DNA of 39,379 nt from Actinomycetes bacterium (GTDB taxonomy: Bacteria; Actinomycetota; Thermoleophilia; Solirubrobacterales; Solirubrobacteraceae): assembly GCA_021851525.1 (NCBI GenBank), contig JAJZDA010000010.1:1-39379 (forward strand), read 5' to 3'. The notes beneath the pieces were generated by a model. That model saw nothing but the letters and a program-made list of their open reading frames with translations, did not search any database and was not told the origin of the DNA. The translations under genes were made by a program, and so were the position numbers. Of the stretch, positions 15,304 to 24,510 are shown one piece after another (positions within the stretch are counted from its first letter, which is position 1; each line of letters starts with the position of its first letter).

Positions 15304-18300
15304 GTGCTCCCCAGACGCCCGACCATCAGCGAGACTGAGGACGTGCGTGAGATCGAGATTCCAGGAACAGAGCTGAGCGTCGAGGCCGTCGTCCAGCAGG
15401 CACGTGCGTGGGTGCACCGCGCAGCCCAGATGCCGCCCGATCCGGCGGCCCAGCGGCTGGCCGCGATGCTGGAGGACCCGCAGGGGCTGGCGTTCGCGGT
15501 GGCGTTCATCGACGGCGTGATCAGGCCCGAGGACGCGACGGTGGCGGCACAGAACCTCCGCCGCGTGGCCAGGCGGCCGCCGGCGTTCCTGCCGCTGCAC
15601 CTGCGCTTGGCCCTTCAGGCCGGCGCGCTGATCGCGCCGGCCCTCCCCCGCCTCACGATCCCGATCGCTCGCCGCATGCTGCGCCGACTCGTCGCCCACC
15701 TCGTGATCGACGCCAGGGACTCACGCCTTGGGTCGGCGATCACCCGGCTGCGCGCCGACGGCACCCGCCTGAACCTCAACCTGCTGGGCGAGGCGGTGCT
15801 CGGTCGCGCCGAGGCAGATCGGCGCCTGGAGCGAATCGAGTCACTGGTGCGGCGCGCCGACGTGGACTACGTCTCGGTGAAGGTCTCGGCGGCAGTTCCC
15901 CCCCACTCACCGTGGGGCTTCGATGAGGCGGTGGCCGAGATCCAGGAGCGGCTGCTGCCACTGATGCGTGCCGCCGCCCGCGAGCGCAAGTTCATCAACC
16001 TCGACATGGAGGAGTACAGGGACCTGGACCTGACACTCGCTGTCTTCACCCAGTTGCTCGATCGCGAGGAGCTGATGGAACTCGAGGCGGGGATCGCACT
16101 GCAGGCCTACCTGCCGGACGCGCTGGGCGCGATGATCCAGATCCAGGAGTGGGCCCAGGCACGCGTTGAGCGCGGTGGCGCGCGCGTCAAGGTGCGGTTG
16201 GTCAAGGGCGCGAACCTGCCGATGGAGCTGGTCGAATCGGAGTTGCGCGGCTGGCCGCTGGCGACATGGTCAAGCAAGCGACAGTCAGACACCAACTACA
16301 AGCGCGTGCTCGAGTATGCGCTGATCCCGGAGCGCGTGGCGAACGTCCGCATCGGTGTCGCCAGCCACAACCTCTTTGATGTCGCCTTCGCACACCTGCT
16401 TGCTGAGCAGCGCGGCGTCAGCCACGCAGTTGAGTTCGAGATGCTGCTGGGCATGGCCAGCGCCCAGGCGCGCGCGGTGAGCGAGAGCGTCGGGCCGCTG
16501 CGGCTCTACACGCCGGTTGTGCACCCCGCCGAGTTCGACGTGGCAATCGCCTACCTGGTGCGGCGCCTGGAGGAGGTGGCAAGCCACGAAAACTATCTCT
16601 CAGCGGCGTTTTCACTGGCGCGCGACGAGCGCCTGTTCGAGCGTGAGCGGGACCGCTTCATCGCCGCCGCGGAGGCCATGTACGCTGACGTACCCGAGCC
16701 GCAACGCAGCCAGGACCGGAGCCTCGCAGCGCCCGGCGCCGAGCCGGCCGACGCCGCCTTCACCAACGCGCCCGACAGCGATCCCGCCTCTTCGGCCAAC
16801 CGCCACTGGGCGCGCGCGATCCTCGCGCGTGTCCCCGACTCACGGCTGGGCGCGGAGCTCGCGGATGCGGCCACGGTCACCGACCCGGCGCGGCTGGAGC
16901 AAATGCTCGCCGACGCCCAGCGCGACGGCGCGCAGTGGTCGGCACGCAGTGGCGGTGAGCGCGCCGCGATCCTGCGACGCGCAGCAGAGCAGCTGGAGCG
17001 TCGCCGCGGTGAGCTGATCGAGGTGATGGCCGCGGAGTGCGGCAAGACCGTGGAGCAGGCCGACCCCGAGGTCTCCGAGGCAGTGGACTTTGCCCGCTAC
17101 TACGCCGACCGTGCGATCGAGCTGGATCAGCTCGACGGCGCGGCCCACACGGCTGCCGGACTGACACTGGTCTGCTCACCCTGGAACTTCCCTGTCTCAA
17201 TCCCCTGTGGCAGCACCCTGGGGCCACTGGCAGCCGGCTCACCGGTGGTCATCAAACCGGCACCGCAGGCGCAGCGCTGCGCGGCGGTGCTGGTGCAGGC
17301 ACTGTGGGACGCCGGTGTGCCGCGCACGGCACTGCACTACGTGAATGTCGGCGAGGACCAGCTCGGCCGCGCGCTGGTCAGTGACCCGCGCATCCACCGC
17401 CTGGTGCTGACCGGCGCCTATGAGACAGCCGCGCTGTTCCGCTCGTGGCGCAACGAGCTGCCGCTGCTGGCGGAGACCAGCGGCAAGAACTCGATCATCG
17501 TCATGCCCAGCGCCGACCCGGATCTCGCGGTCCGGGACATCGTGCAATCGGCCTTCGGCAACGCCGGCCAGAAGTGCTCAGCCACCTCGCTGGCGATCCT
17601 GGTCGGCTCGGTGGCCGGCTCCAGGCGCTTTCGCCGCCAGTTGGTTGACGCGGTCAGCTCGCTGCACGTCGCGCTGCCGCAAGACCCGCGCGCCCAGATG
17701 GGACCCCTGATCGGCCCCGCGAGCGGCAAGCTCGAGCAGGCGCTCACGCGCCTGGGGCCCGGCGAGCGCTGGCTGGTCACGCCGCGCCGGCTCGACGCCG
17801 AGGGCCGCCTCTGGACGCCCGGGGTCAAGAGCGGCGTGCAGCGCGGCTCGGAGTTTCACCGCGTCGAGTACTTCGGTCCGGTGCTGGGGCTGATCGAGGC
17901 CGTGGACCTGGAGCAGGCCATCGCGATCCAGAATGAGGTCGAGTACGGGCTCACCGCCGGGCTGCACTCCCTCCAGGAGCAGGAGATAGCGCGCTGGCTG
18001 AACGCCGTGCAGGCGGGCAACGTGTACGTGAATCGCGGCACAACGGGGGCGATCGTGCGTCGCCAGCCGTTCGGCGGCTGGAAGCGTTCGGTGGTCGGCG
18101 CCGGCGCCAAGGCCGGCGGCCCCAACTACCTGATTGGGCTGAGCGACTGGGAGCCACGCGAGAGCCGCGCGCAGGCGCAGCCGACGGCGATCGGCAGGCA
18201 GGCGCTGCAGGCGGCCGAGGCCGCGGGCCTGGAGACCCCCTCCCTGCAACGCGCGCTGCGCAGCGATGCGCAGGCGTGGAGCACGGAGTACGGCGTGGAC

Positions 18301-18777
18301 CGCGACGCCAGCGGGCTGCGCAGCGAGCTCAACGTGCTGCGCTACCTGCCGGTGCCGGTGGAGATCCGGCTCGACGGCGACGACCTCGCGGGGCTGCTGC
18401 GGGTGGCGGCAGCCGGCGCGCAAGCGGGCGCGCCGGCCTCGGTGTCGGTTGCGCAGCCGCTCCCGGATCAGCTCAGCCGGGTGCTTGCCGGCTGGCGGAT
18501 CCCGGTGCTCGTGCAGAGCCGCGAGGATTGGCTTGCGGGTCTGCGCACGCGGCCGCCCGGCCGCCTGCGGCTGCTGGGTGAGATCGACGCCGAGACGGTC
18601 CTGCGCGCCGCAGAGGGGCGCCCCGACATCACCGTCCACGACCACCCGGTCACGGAGAGCGGCAGGCTCGAGCTGCTGGTCTTCCTCCACGAGCAGGCGG
18701 TGAGCGTCTGCACGCATCGCTTCGGCAGCCCGCTGTTCAGGGACCCGGTGGCGCTCGGTCTGCGACCGCTGGCCTGA
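15304..18777 (+). CDS. putA: Bifunctional proline dehydrogenase / glutamate-semialdehyde dehydrogenase
   Basis: A 1157-residue protein. The FAD-dependent PRODH barrel spans roughly residues 90-450 (VSVKVSA, VRLVKGAN, SHNLFDVA, EFEMLLGMA, YLVRRLEE). A P5C dehydrogenase domain spans roughly 500-960, with Asn628 in NFP, Glu724 in LLAETSGKN and the nucleophile Cys758 in GQKCSA. About 190 further C-terminal residues resemble the extra ALDH-like domain of longer PutA types. It oxidises proline to glutamate in two steps with channelling. The N-terminal ribbon-helix-helix of proteobacterial PutA is absent, so it should not repress its own gene. The GTG start at 15304 is uncertain; GTG at 15343 is an alternative. 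Confidence 0.93.
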   Translation: MLPRRPTISETEDVREIEIPGTELSVEAVVQQARAWVHRAAQMPPDPAAQRLAAMLEDPQGLAFAVAFIDGVIRPEDATVAAQNLRRVARRPPAFLPLHLRLALQAGALIAPALPRLTIPIARRMLRRLVAHLVIDARDSRLGSAITRLRADGTRLNLNLLGEAVLGRAEADRRLERIESLVRRADVDYVSVKVSAAVPPHSPWGFDEAVAEIQERLLPLMRAAARERKFINLDMEEYRDLDLTLAVFTQLLDREELMELEAGIALQAYLPDALGAMIQIQEWAQARVERGGARVKVRLVKGANLPMELVESELRGWPLATWSSKRQSDTNYKRVLEYALIPERVANVRIGVASHNLFDVAFAHLLAEQRGVSHAVEFEMLLGMASAQARAVSESVGPLRLYTPVVHPAEFDVAIAYLVRRLEEVASHENYLSAAFSLARDERLFERERDRFIAAAEAMYADVPEPQRSQDRSLAAPGAEPADAAFTNAPDSDPASSANRHWARAILARVPDSRLGAELADAATVTDPARLEQMLADAQRDGAQWSARSGGERAAILRRAAEQLERRRGELIEVMAAECGKTVEQADPEVSEAVDFARYYADRAIELDQLDGAAHTAAGLTLVCSPWNFPVSIPCGSTLGPLAAGSPVVIKPAPQAQRCAAVLVQALWDAGVPRTALHYVNVGEDQLGRALVSDPRIHRLVLTGAYETAALFRSWRNELPLLAETSGKNSIIVMPSADPDLAVRDIVQSAFGNAGQKCSATSLAILVGSVAGSRRFRRQLVDAVSSLHVALPQDPRAQMGPLIGPASGKLEQALTRLGPGERWLVTPRRLDAEGRLWTPGVKSGVQRGSEFHRVEYFGPVLGLIEAVDLEQAIAIQNEVEYGLTAGLHSLQEQEIARWLNAVQAGNVYVNRGTTGAIVRRQPFGGWKRSVVGAGAKAGGPNYLIGLSDWEPRESRAQAQPTAIGRQALQAAEAAGLETPSLQRALRSDAQAWSTEYGVDRDASGLRSELNVLRYLPVPVEIRLDGDDLAGLLRVAAAGAQAGAPASVSVAQPLPDQLSRVLAGWRIPVLVQSREDWLAGLRTRPPGRLRLLGEIDAETVLRAAEGRPDITVHDHPVTESGRLELLVFLHEQAVSVCTHRFGSPLFRDPVALGLRPLA

Positions 18778-18856
18778 GCCGCGATCCTGGGCGGCCTGAG
18801 CCGCGATCCTGGGCGGCCTGAGCCGCGATCCTGGGCGGCCTGAGCCCCAACCCTGG
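18771..18856. repeat. Tandem array, exact 22-bp unit, 3.9 copies, overlapping the putA stop
   Basis: Units starting GGCCTGAGCCGCGATCCTGG begin at 18771, 18793 and 18815 and are identical; a fourth, diverged unit ends near 18856. The putA stop codon TGA (18775-18777) lies within the first unit, so the array begins inside the last two sense codons. It ends just before the marR promoter. Confidence 0.92.
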
Positions 18857-18862
18857 ATACCG

Positions 18863-18876
18863 GTTGACCTGTCAAC
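18863..18876 (+). promoter_or_regulatory. marR promoter operator, GTTGA-N4-TCAAC
   Basis: The perfect inverted repeat GTTGACCTGTCAAC lies between a plausible -35 (TGGATA, 18854-18859) and the -10 TACACT (18877-18882). The marR ATG follows the -10 by seven bases, so the mRNA is probably leaderless. The same motif recurs upstream of yceI, which points to binding by the MarR protein itself. Confidence 0.65.
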
Positions 18877-18889
18877 TACACTTGTTCAC

Positions 18890-19405
18890 ATGTCGGCCGC
18901 AAGTGAGACATCCCGGCTCGAGGGCACCGCGCTTGAAGCGTGGCGCAGCTACCTGCAGAGCCACGCGGCGATCCTGCGCGAGCTCGACGCCGAGTTGCTG
19001 GCCGAGCACGGGATGACCACGCGGGACTACGAGGTCCTGCTCTACCTCGCCCAGGCAGATGACCAGCGGCTGCCGATGTCGGCGCTCGCCGAGCGCACGA
19101 TGCTCACCCGCTCCGGGATCACGCGACTGGTGGACGGGCTCGTCCACACGGGCATGATCGAGCGTGTCTCCTGCGCGACCGACGCGCGCGTCTCCTACGC
19201 CCGGATCACTGCCACCGGCTACGAGAAGCTGCGCAGCGCAGGCTGCTCCCACGTCCGCAGCATCGAGCGGCTGTTCCTCGCGCGCTTCACGCCCGAGGAG
19301 ACGCAGCTGCTCTCCAGCCTACTGAGCCGCCTGCCGGGCGCCAGCCAGCCGGGCGCCTGCACGGCGGGCGACGCGCAGGCCCCGCCGGACTGCTCGGTCT
19401 CATAG
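18890..19405 (+). CDS. MarR-family transcriptional regulator
   Basis: This 171-residue protein contains a MarR winged helix. A dimerisation helix (EAWRSYLQSHAAILRELDAELL) precedes the recognition region LPMSALAERTMLTRSGITRLVDGL (about residues 63-87) and the wing with DARVSYARIT. MarR proteins usually repress neighbouring genes and are released by small phenolic or oxidising ligands. The gene sits just upstream of yceI and an FMN reductase. GTTGA-N4-TCAAC palindromes are present in both promoters, so the likely role is control of itself and that operon. The C-terminal 25 residues are low-complexity Gly/Ala/Pro. Confidence 0.88.
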   Translation: MSAASETSRLEGTALEAWRSYLQSHAAILRELDAELLAEHGMTTRDYEVLLYLAQADDQRLPMSALAERTMLTRSGITRLVDGLVHTGMIERVSCATDARVSYARITATGYEKLRSAGCSHVRSIERLFLARFTPEETQLLSSLLSRLPGASQPGACTAGDAQAPPDCSVS

Positions 19406-19518
19406 CGTCCCGCTGAGCCGACGCCGACAGCGCCGGCTGAGCAGCGGATCAGAGGCCGCACGGAGGCCTGCGGCGCCGGCCCGGTGCCCCCTCCCGGGCT
19501 CCGACCGGGAACACCAAA

Positions 19519-19613
19519 CCAGGAGCCGGCCGGGAAGCCCGCCAGGAGCTGGCCGGGAGCCCCACCAGGAGCCCGACAGAGAACCCCGCCAGGAGCCCGC
19601 CAGAAACCCCCGG
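19519..19613. repeat. Tandem array, 23-24 bp period, 4 copies
   Basis: Units begin CCAGGAGC at 19519, 19542, 19565 and 19589 and diverge toward the right. The array fills most of the 304-bp gap between marR and yceI. It stops seven bases before the first MarR-type operator at 19621. Confidence 0.8.
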
Positions 19614-19620
19614 CAAATAA

Positions 19621-19673
19621 GTTGACAGATCAATAGTTGATCAGCTAACCTTTCTTCTAGTTGATCCCTCAAC
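19621..19673 (+). promoter_or_regulatory. yceI promoter with three MarR-type operator sites
   Basis: TTGACA (19622-19627) and TAACCT (19646-19651) form a promoter with an 18-bp spacer. Three sites matching GTTGA-N4-TCAAC lie at 19621-19634 (one mismatch), 19636-19649 (two mismatches) and 19660-19673 (perfect). They cover the -35, the -10 and the region just after the start point, a layout suited to strong repression. Confidence 0.65.
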
Positions 19674-19709
19674 GACACTAACCCCCTCAAACCAACCAGG
19701 AGCAAGCAA

Positions 19710-20255
19710 ATGAGCACGATCGCACCCGAGGCCGTCGCGGCCGGCACCTACAACGTCGACGCCTCCCACTCGCACGTCGGCTTCGAGGTCAAGCACATGG
19801 GCATCGCCACCGTCCGCGGCGCGTTCAAGAAGTTCGAGGGCACGGTCGAGTCCGGCTCGGAGCTGACGCTGCAGGGCACCGTGGAGGTCGCCAGCGTCGA
19901 CACCGGCGATGAGAACCGTGACGGGCACCTGCAGAGCCCGGAGTTCTTTGACGCCGCGCAGTTCCCGCAGATCACGTTCCGCTCGACCGGCGCGCACGCC
20001 GGCGCCGACGGCGCGCTGACGCTGAACGGCGAGATCACGATCAAGGGCACCACCAAGCCGATCGAGCTGACCGGCGCGATCGCCGAGAACGGCGAGGATC
20101 CCTGGGGCAACCAGCGTGTCGGCTTTGAGGTCGAGGGCAAGATCGACCGCCGGGAGTTCGACCTCAAGTGGAACCAGACGCTCCCCAACGGCAACCTGCT
20201 GGTCTCCAACGAGGTCAAGCTGGTGGTCAGCGTCTCAGCCGTGAAGGCCGCCTGA
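19710..20255 (+). CDS. YceI-family lipid-binding-fold protein
   Basis: The 181-residue protein begins with the family hallmark GTYNVDASHSHVGFEVKHMG and follows with FKKFEGTVE, GHLQSPEFFDAAQFPQITF and the later strand KGTTKPIEL. YceI proteins form an extended lipocalin-like barrel that binds polyprenoid-type lipids. No signal peptide is present, so it should be cytoplasmic, as in many actinobacterial members. A CAGGAG ribosome site seven bases before the ATG fixes the start. It is first in a two-gene operon with the FMN reductase (1-base gap) under a promoter with MarR-type sites. Confidence 0.93.
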   Translation: MSTIAPEAVAAGTYNVDASHSHVGFEVKHMGIATVRGAFKKFEGTVESGSELTLQGTVEVASVDTGDENRDGHLQSPEFFDAAQFPQITFRSTGAHAGADGALTLNGEITIKGTTKPIELTGAIAENGEDPWGNQRVGFEVEGKIDRREFDLKWNQTLPNGNLLVSNEVKLVVSVSAVKAA

Positions 20256-20256
20256 C

Positions 20257-20811
20257 ATGACAAGGATCCTCGCCATCTCCGGCAGCCTGCGCAGGCTCTC
20301 CCACAACACGGGACTGCTGCGCGCGGCCGCGGAGCACGCCCCGGAGGGCGTCACGATCGAGCTCTACGACGGGCTCGAGTCGCTGCCGCCCTTCAACGAA
20401 GACCGTGAGCAGGACCCGGGCGCCGTGGTCGAGGATCTGCGGCGTCGGATCAAGCAGGCGGACGCGCTGCTGTTCGCGACCCCCGAGTACAACACCACGA
20501 TGCCCGGCCAGATCAAGCAGGTGGTGGACTGGGGCTCGCGCCCATACGGTCCGGAGGCGGCGCTCTACGGCAAGCCCGCGGCGGTGATCGGCGCGAGCAA
20601 GACGGACTACGGCGCGATCTGGGCGCAGGACCACCTGCGCAAGGCGCTGGCGCTCGCCGGCGCGCGCGTCACGGAGGTGGAGCTGCCGGTCGGCGGTGCC
20701 GCCTCCAAGTTCGACCAGACCGGCAAGCTCACCGACCCCGAGACGATCGCCCGGATCGAGGAGATCGTCAGCGCGCTGGCCGACCACCACCGCTCGCTGG
20801 TCGCCGCCTGA
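20257..20811 (+). CDS. NADPH-dependent FMN reductase family protein
   Basis: This 184-residue flavodoxin-like protein opens with ILAISGSLRRLSHNTGLLRA, the phosphate-binding loop for FMN, and carries TPEYNTTMPGQIKQVVDW around residues 75-92, which contacts the isoalloxazine ring. Such enzymes reduce FMN, quinones, azo compounds or chromate using NAD(P)H. It starts one base after the yceI stop. Together with YceI and a MarR regulator it resembles quinone- or electrophile-responsive operons, where the reductase detoxifies the inducer. That role is inference. Confidence 0.9.
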   Translation: MTRILAISGSLRRLSHNTGLLRAAAEHAPEGVTIELYDGLESLPPFNEDREQDPGAVVEDLRRRIKQADALLFATPEYNTTMPGQIKQVVDWGSRPYGPEAALYGKPAAVIGASKTDYGAIWAQDHLRKALALAGARVTEVELPVGGAASKFDQTGKLTDPETIARIEEIVSALADHHRSLVAA

Positions 20812-20956
20812 GCACGGCAGCCTCTCCACGGGGTGGATGCGCGCTTCGCATCCACCCCGTCCCCGCCGGGCCGCGAGCATGCCCGGACGTGAGCCCCACG
20901 GCAACCCGAACCCGCGGCGCTTCGGCGCAGCCCCGGGCGCTAACCTAGCTGCTTCT

Positions 20957-21027
20957 GGCGACGTGGCGGAGTGGCTACGCAGCGGCCTGCAAAGCCGTCC
21001 ACACCGGTTCGATTCCGGTCGTCGCCT
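20957..21027 (+). tRNA. tRNA-Cys (GCA)
   Basis: The acceptor arms GGCGACG and CGTCGCC pair perfectly. The anticodon loop CTGCAAA gives anticodon GCA, and the T-arm ACCGG-TTCGATT-CCGGT is canonical. The discriminator base is T at 21027 and CCA is not encoded. TAACCT at 20941-20946 may be its -10 element. Confidence 0.95.
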
Positions 21028-21074
21028 TCAGCGCCGTGCCACTGTATGGCGGCGCCGAGCGGAGGTGTGGCCGT

Positions 21075-22094
21075 TCAACCCCGGATCGGATCCGAGAGCC
21101 CCAGCGACCAGACCGCCAGGCCCGCCAGGTGAAGGGTCGCAGCCAGGCGCTCGCGGACACCGAGCGAGCGGGCATCGGACCACCAGACCGTCGAGCCGTC
21201 GCGCAGCCTCGCACGCCACTCGCCAACTGAGCGCACCCACTGGGCGTGCGCTCCCGGTTGGCCGGCCAGCCGCCGGGCCTGCGCGTCGCTGACGTAGGTG
21301 ACGCCGTGCGGCCGCCAGGCGTAGCCGTAGCCGGCGACGCCGAGCACCACATGACTGCCGGGGACCCTGCCCAGCAGCACGCGCAGACCGGCCCGGGCCC
21401 AGCTGAGCGCCCCCACCGGCCCCGGCGTCCTCTCCCAGGTGCCGTGCTGGTCGTATGCCATCAGGATCAGCTGAGCGCCGCTGGCGGCCAGTCCGCCCAG
21501 GTCAAAGCCGGTCTGCACGAACCCCGCCGCCGTGGTGGAGTTTCCGAGCGTGACCCCCACCCCAAGGTTCGCCGGCAGCGCGGCGCGCAGGCTGCTCGCC
21601 AGCTGCACCAACCCGCGAGCGTCACGCCGCTGCAGCGATTCGATGTCCAGGATCACGCCGCTCCAGCCACCCGACAGCACCTCGGTGCGCAGCCGGCTGA
21701 CGAGAGCGGCGATCGCCGCCGGGTTGGCCAGCGTCGCCCGCGCGAGGCGCTCCGAAAAATCGTTGATCCGGTTGGAGTAGTTGCTCACCAACAGCTGTGC
21801 CGGGAGATGTTGCCGGTGAGCGCGCGCCAGCTGTCGTAGCTCTGCGGAGTCGACCCTGCTGACCTCGCCGGGCCCGGTCAGCAGCAGCCCGTCGACCCCG
21901 ACCGAGGCCAACCCGCCGGCGCTGCGGGTGATCGCGGACGGCGGGTCGCCCTCCGCCTGGAAGCCGAGAATCGGCAGGCGTGCGGCGCCACCGGCGCGCG
22001 ACGCGAGCCCAGCGGCTGCCACCATCGCGAGCGCCAGCAGCAGCGCGCCGGTCAGTCGTGCTCCCGTGCCGGCGCGGGAGCGCCCGCGCCTCAC
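21075..22094 (-). CDS. Secreted glycoside hydrolase family 18-like protein
   Basis: A 339-residue protein with an Arg-rich N-terminus and a hydrophobic segment (about 14-32), a signal peptide or anchor. The rest is a TIM-barrel pattern like GH18 and YaaH-type spore cortex hydrolases. [10 protein letters not shown] holds the catalytic Asp150-x-Glu152 pair, although the first Asp residues of DxxDxDxE are lost. LMAYDQHG (211-218) and the late WSLG strand are also typical. It may cleave N-acetylglucosamine-containing glycans outside the cell. The GTG start overlaps the chemoreceptor stop (GTGA), so the two are translated together. Reduced motif conservation leaves a binding-only role possible. 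Confidence 0.75.
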   Translation of the reverse strand: MRRGRSRAGTGARLTGALLLALAMVAAAGLASRAGGAARLPILGFQAEGDPPSAITRSAGGLASVGVDGLLLTGPGEVSRVDSAELRQLARAHRQHLPAQLLVSNYSNRINDFSERLARATLANPAAIAALVSRLRTEVLSGGWSGVILDIESLQRRDARGLVQLASSLRAALPANLGVGVTLGNSTTAAGFVQTGFDLGGLAASGAQLILMAYDQHGTWERTPGPVGALSWARAGLRVLLGRVPGSHVVLGVAGYGYAWRPHGVTYVSDAQARRLAGQPGAHAQWVRSVGEWRARLRDGSTVWWSDARSLGVRERLAATLHLAGLAVWSLGLSDPIRG

Positions 22095-23938
22095 CGCCCG
22101 GCCCCGAGCGGCTGTGTCCCCGCCAGCCTGAACATCGCGACCAGCTCGTTCAGCGTCGCGGCGTTGAGCGACAGCTCCTGGGCCGACGCCGCGACATGCT
22201 GCACGGAAGCAGAGCTCTGCTGCGTGGAGGCCGTTACCTGCTGGCTCGCGGCCGACGACTGCTCGGCCAGCGCCGCCACGTCGGCGATCGTCTCCTGCAC
22301 GGTCTCCGTGCTGGCGGAGATCTCCTGCGAGATCGCCGCAACCTGTTCGATCCGCGCCGCCATGTCGTCCACCGCCACGCCGATCGCCTCGAACGCTTGG
22401 CGCGTGCGCTGCACCACCTCTGTGCCGTCCTCGGTGCGCTGCTCACCCTCCCCCACGACCCGCACGGCGCGCTCGGTCTCGGTCTGGATCGCGCCAATCA
22501 GATCGGCGATCTCATGTGCGGCCCGCTGTGACTCCTCCGCCAGCTTGCGAACCTCCTCCGCTACGACCGCAAAGCCGCGGCCCTGCTCGCCGGCACGGGC
22601 GGCCTCGATCGCGGCGTTGAGCGCCAGCAGGTTCGTCTGGCTGGCAATCCCGGTGATGGTCTTCACGATCGCTCCGATCTGCTCGGACTTGGAAGCGAGG
22701 CTCGTGATCGTCTGTGAGACCTCGGCCGAGGAGTCGCGCACGGCGCGCATCGCCGCGTTGGCCTGCTCCGCCGAGGCCAGCCCCTCCTGCGTGGCGCTGC
22801 GCGCGGATTGCGCCAGGTCGGTCGTCTCGTGCGCGGCCAGCGCCGCGTCGGAGACCGCGTTGCCAACCTCCTCCGCGGCTGCGCGCGCATGCTCGACGAG
22901 CTCAACCTGACGCCCCGCGCCCTGTGCGATCTCACCGACGGCCTGTGCGATCTCTGCGGTCGCGCGTCCCGCCTGCTCGGAGGTGCCGGCGATCTGCTGG
23001 GAGGCTGCCGAAACCTGCTCCGCGGAACCGGAGAGGCGCGCCAGCACCTCGCTCAGCCGGTCGGCCGTCTCGTTGTAACCGGCGATCGCCGCCACCAGCC
23101 GTTCGCGGATGCCGTTGGTGAGCTGGGCGATCTGCCCCAGCTCGTCGTCGGCCGGGTCCGGGATCGGCTCGGTGACCGGCTGGTAGCGGTTGGTCAGGTC
23201 GCCCTGCGCCAGCGCCTGCAGGCCATCCCCCATGAACACCAGGCAGTTGTCCTGCAAGGAGCGCAGCCGCTCGATGATCAGGTCAGCCGAACGCTTGATC
23301 GCGGAGGAGATCAGGCGTGCCACAGCCAGCCCCAGTACCGCGATCACCACCAGCAGCAGGATCCCCACCAGGCGGGCCGTGCTGTAGGTGGAGCTGTTGC
23401 CGTTCAGTGCTGAGAAGGCCGCAGCCTGCTGCTGCGCGGCCCAGCTCTCAACCGCTGAGCGCAGCCGCGAATACGCGGCAGCGGTCCGCAAGACCGCTGC
23501 CGGAGCGACGCTGCCGCCGTTGCGCAGCGCCGCAGCCGTGGACTCGAGCAGCGCCCTGTAGGCGTGCCAGCGCACGACCGTGGCCGCCAGCAGACCCCGG
23601 TCCGCCGGACCGCTGACCAGCTGCGCACCGTAGAAGTCGAGCAGCTGCTGGACCCTGTTGACCTCGCCCGAGAGCGCAGCCGCGGCCGGGCCCTGAGCGG
23701 ACGTGGGCAGGTACTGGTACTGGAAGGCAAGGCCGCTGGACTGAGCCGCCGCGGAGCCGATCAGGTCGATCGTGTGCACGCTGCGCAGGGAGTCACGCCC
23801 GACGCTCTGCCCACCACTGTTGACGCTCCCCATCTCCGCCAGCAGCACGACCCCCGAGAGCACCGCGAGCAGGATCACAACCCCGAACGACGCAAACAGC
23901 TTCCTGCTCAACGACATGTCCCGCACGCGCTGTCTCAT
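22091..23938 (-). CDS. Methyl-accepting chemotaxis protein
   Basis: The 615-residue chemoreceptor has a first transmembrane segment at about residues 14-35 ([20 protein letters not shown]) and an extracellular four-helix-type sensor of about 160 residues. The second transmembrane segment is near 190-210 and is followed by a long coiled-coil signalling domain. The conserved hairpin tip reads [20 protein letters not shown], then [18 protein letters not shown]. It should signal to CheA/CheW, none of which is in this window. The ATG at 23938 has AGGAGA at ideal spacing; a longer frame from 24049 does not. It is followed directly by the GH18-like gene. Confidence 0.93.
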   Translation of the reverse strand: MRQRVRDMSLSRKLFASFGVVILLAVLSGVVLLAEMGSVNSGGQSVGRDSLRSVHTIDLIGSAAAQSSGLAFQYQYLPTSAQGPAAAALSGEVNRVQQLLDFYGAQLVSGPADRGLLAATVVRWHAYRALLESTAAALRNGGSVAPAAVLRTAAAYSRLRSAVESWAAQQQAAAFSALNGNSSTYSTARLVGILLLVVIAVLGLAVARLISSAIKRSADLIIERLRSLQDNCLVFMGDGLQALAQGDLTNRYQPVTEPIPDPADDELGQIAQLTNGIRERLVAAIAGYNETADRLSEVLARLSGSAEQVSAASQQIAGTSEQAGRATAEIAQAVGEIAQGAGRQVELVEHARAAAEEVGNAVSDAALAAHETTDLAQSARSATQEGLASAEQANAAMRAVRDSSAEVSQTITSLASKSEQIGAIVKTITGIASQTNLLALNAAIEAARAGEQGRGFAVVAEEVRKLAEESQRAAHEIADLIGAIQTETERAVRVVGEGEQRTEDGTEVVQRTRQAFEAIGVAVDDMAARIEQVAAISQEISASTETVQETIADVAALAEQSSAASQQVTASTQQSSASVQHVAASAQELSLNAATLNELVAMFRLAGTQPLGAGR

Positions 23939-24078
23939 CGGCTCTCCTGGGCTTCCCTGGGCGTCGCCAAGGCTTCGAATTCTCCTGCCGCAACAGCGCA
24001 AGATTATCTGCGACCGCGCCCCCGCCCCAGCCGCACACCAACCCGCCAAGCACCCAGGCTATACTCGTCCACCTCAGC

Positions 24079-24152
24079 GCGGCTGTAGCTCAGTTGGCTA
24101 GAGCGTCTGCTTGCCATGCAGAAGGCCGAGGGTTCGAGTCCCTTCAGCCGCT
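24079..24152 (+). tRNA. tRNA-Gly (GCC)
   Basis: The acceptor stem GCGGCTG/CAGCCGC is perfect. The anticodon stem TCTGC/GCAGA encloses the loop TTGCCAT with anticodon GCC. The T-loop TTCGAGT is canonical and CCA is not encoded. A promoter-like TATACT lies at 24060-24065 and a rho-independent terminator follows at 24164. Confidence 0.95.
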
Positions 24153-24163
24153 TGATAGAGAAG

Positions 24164-24185
24164 CCCTGCTAATCGCGGGGTTTTT
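24164..24185 (+). terminator. Rho-independent terminator of tRNA-Gly
   Basis: CCCTGC (24164-24169) pairs with GCGGGG (24175-24180), with one G-T pair and a five-base loop. It is followed by TTTTT and more T-rich sequence, the only classical T-tract terminator I see in the window. Confidence 0.85.
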
Positions 24186-24497
24186 CTGTTTCTGGAGAGG
24201 CGGACGTGAACGTCGGTTCGGGTTTGTACAACACGGCCGTACAACACTTGGCTCTCTGAAATGTCGCTCTCGGACGCGTGCATCTGCGCACCGAGCAGAA
24301 GGTTCAGATGTGGCCCGCGCGCTCCGAACAGCGACAACTCGGCGCTCCCTCAGTTCCGTGCGGATAGACCAAGCCTACGGCTGCCAATAGCGTCCGGTCC
24401 CTGCATGCCGCGCAAGGCAGGTCTGGGCCGGCGCCTCGCTAGATGCTCGTCGCCGAACGAAGGGGCCCGAGCAGGCCGGACACGCATCCCGAACTGG
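24186..24497. other. Gene-free interval with a GTACAACAC repeat pair
   Basis: No coding sequence is supported between the tRNA terminator and the MazEF promoter. GTACAACAC occurs twice, at 24226-24234 and 24239-24247. The flanks also form an inverted repeat TTGTAC-N9-GTACAA (24224-24244), a shape seen in repressor operators, but no start codon follows closely. Confidence 0.4.
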
Positions 24498-24510
24498 TAC
24501 CATTTTGGTA
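24498..24510 (+). promoter_or_regulatory. MazEF-type operon -10 and operator
   Basis: TACCA-TTT-TGGTA is a perfect short inverted repeat that contains the -10 element TACCAT (24498-24503) and ends on the first base of the antitoxin ATG. The antitoxin should repress here. The six-base distance from -10 to ATG implies a leaderless transcript. Confidence 0.5.
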
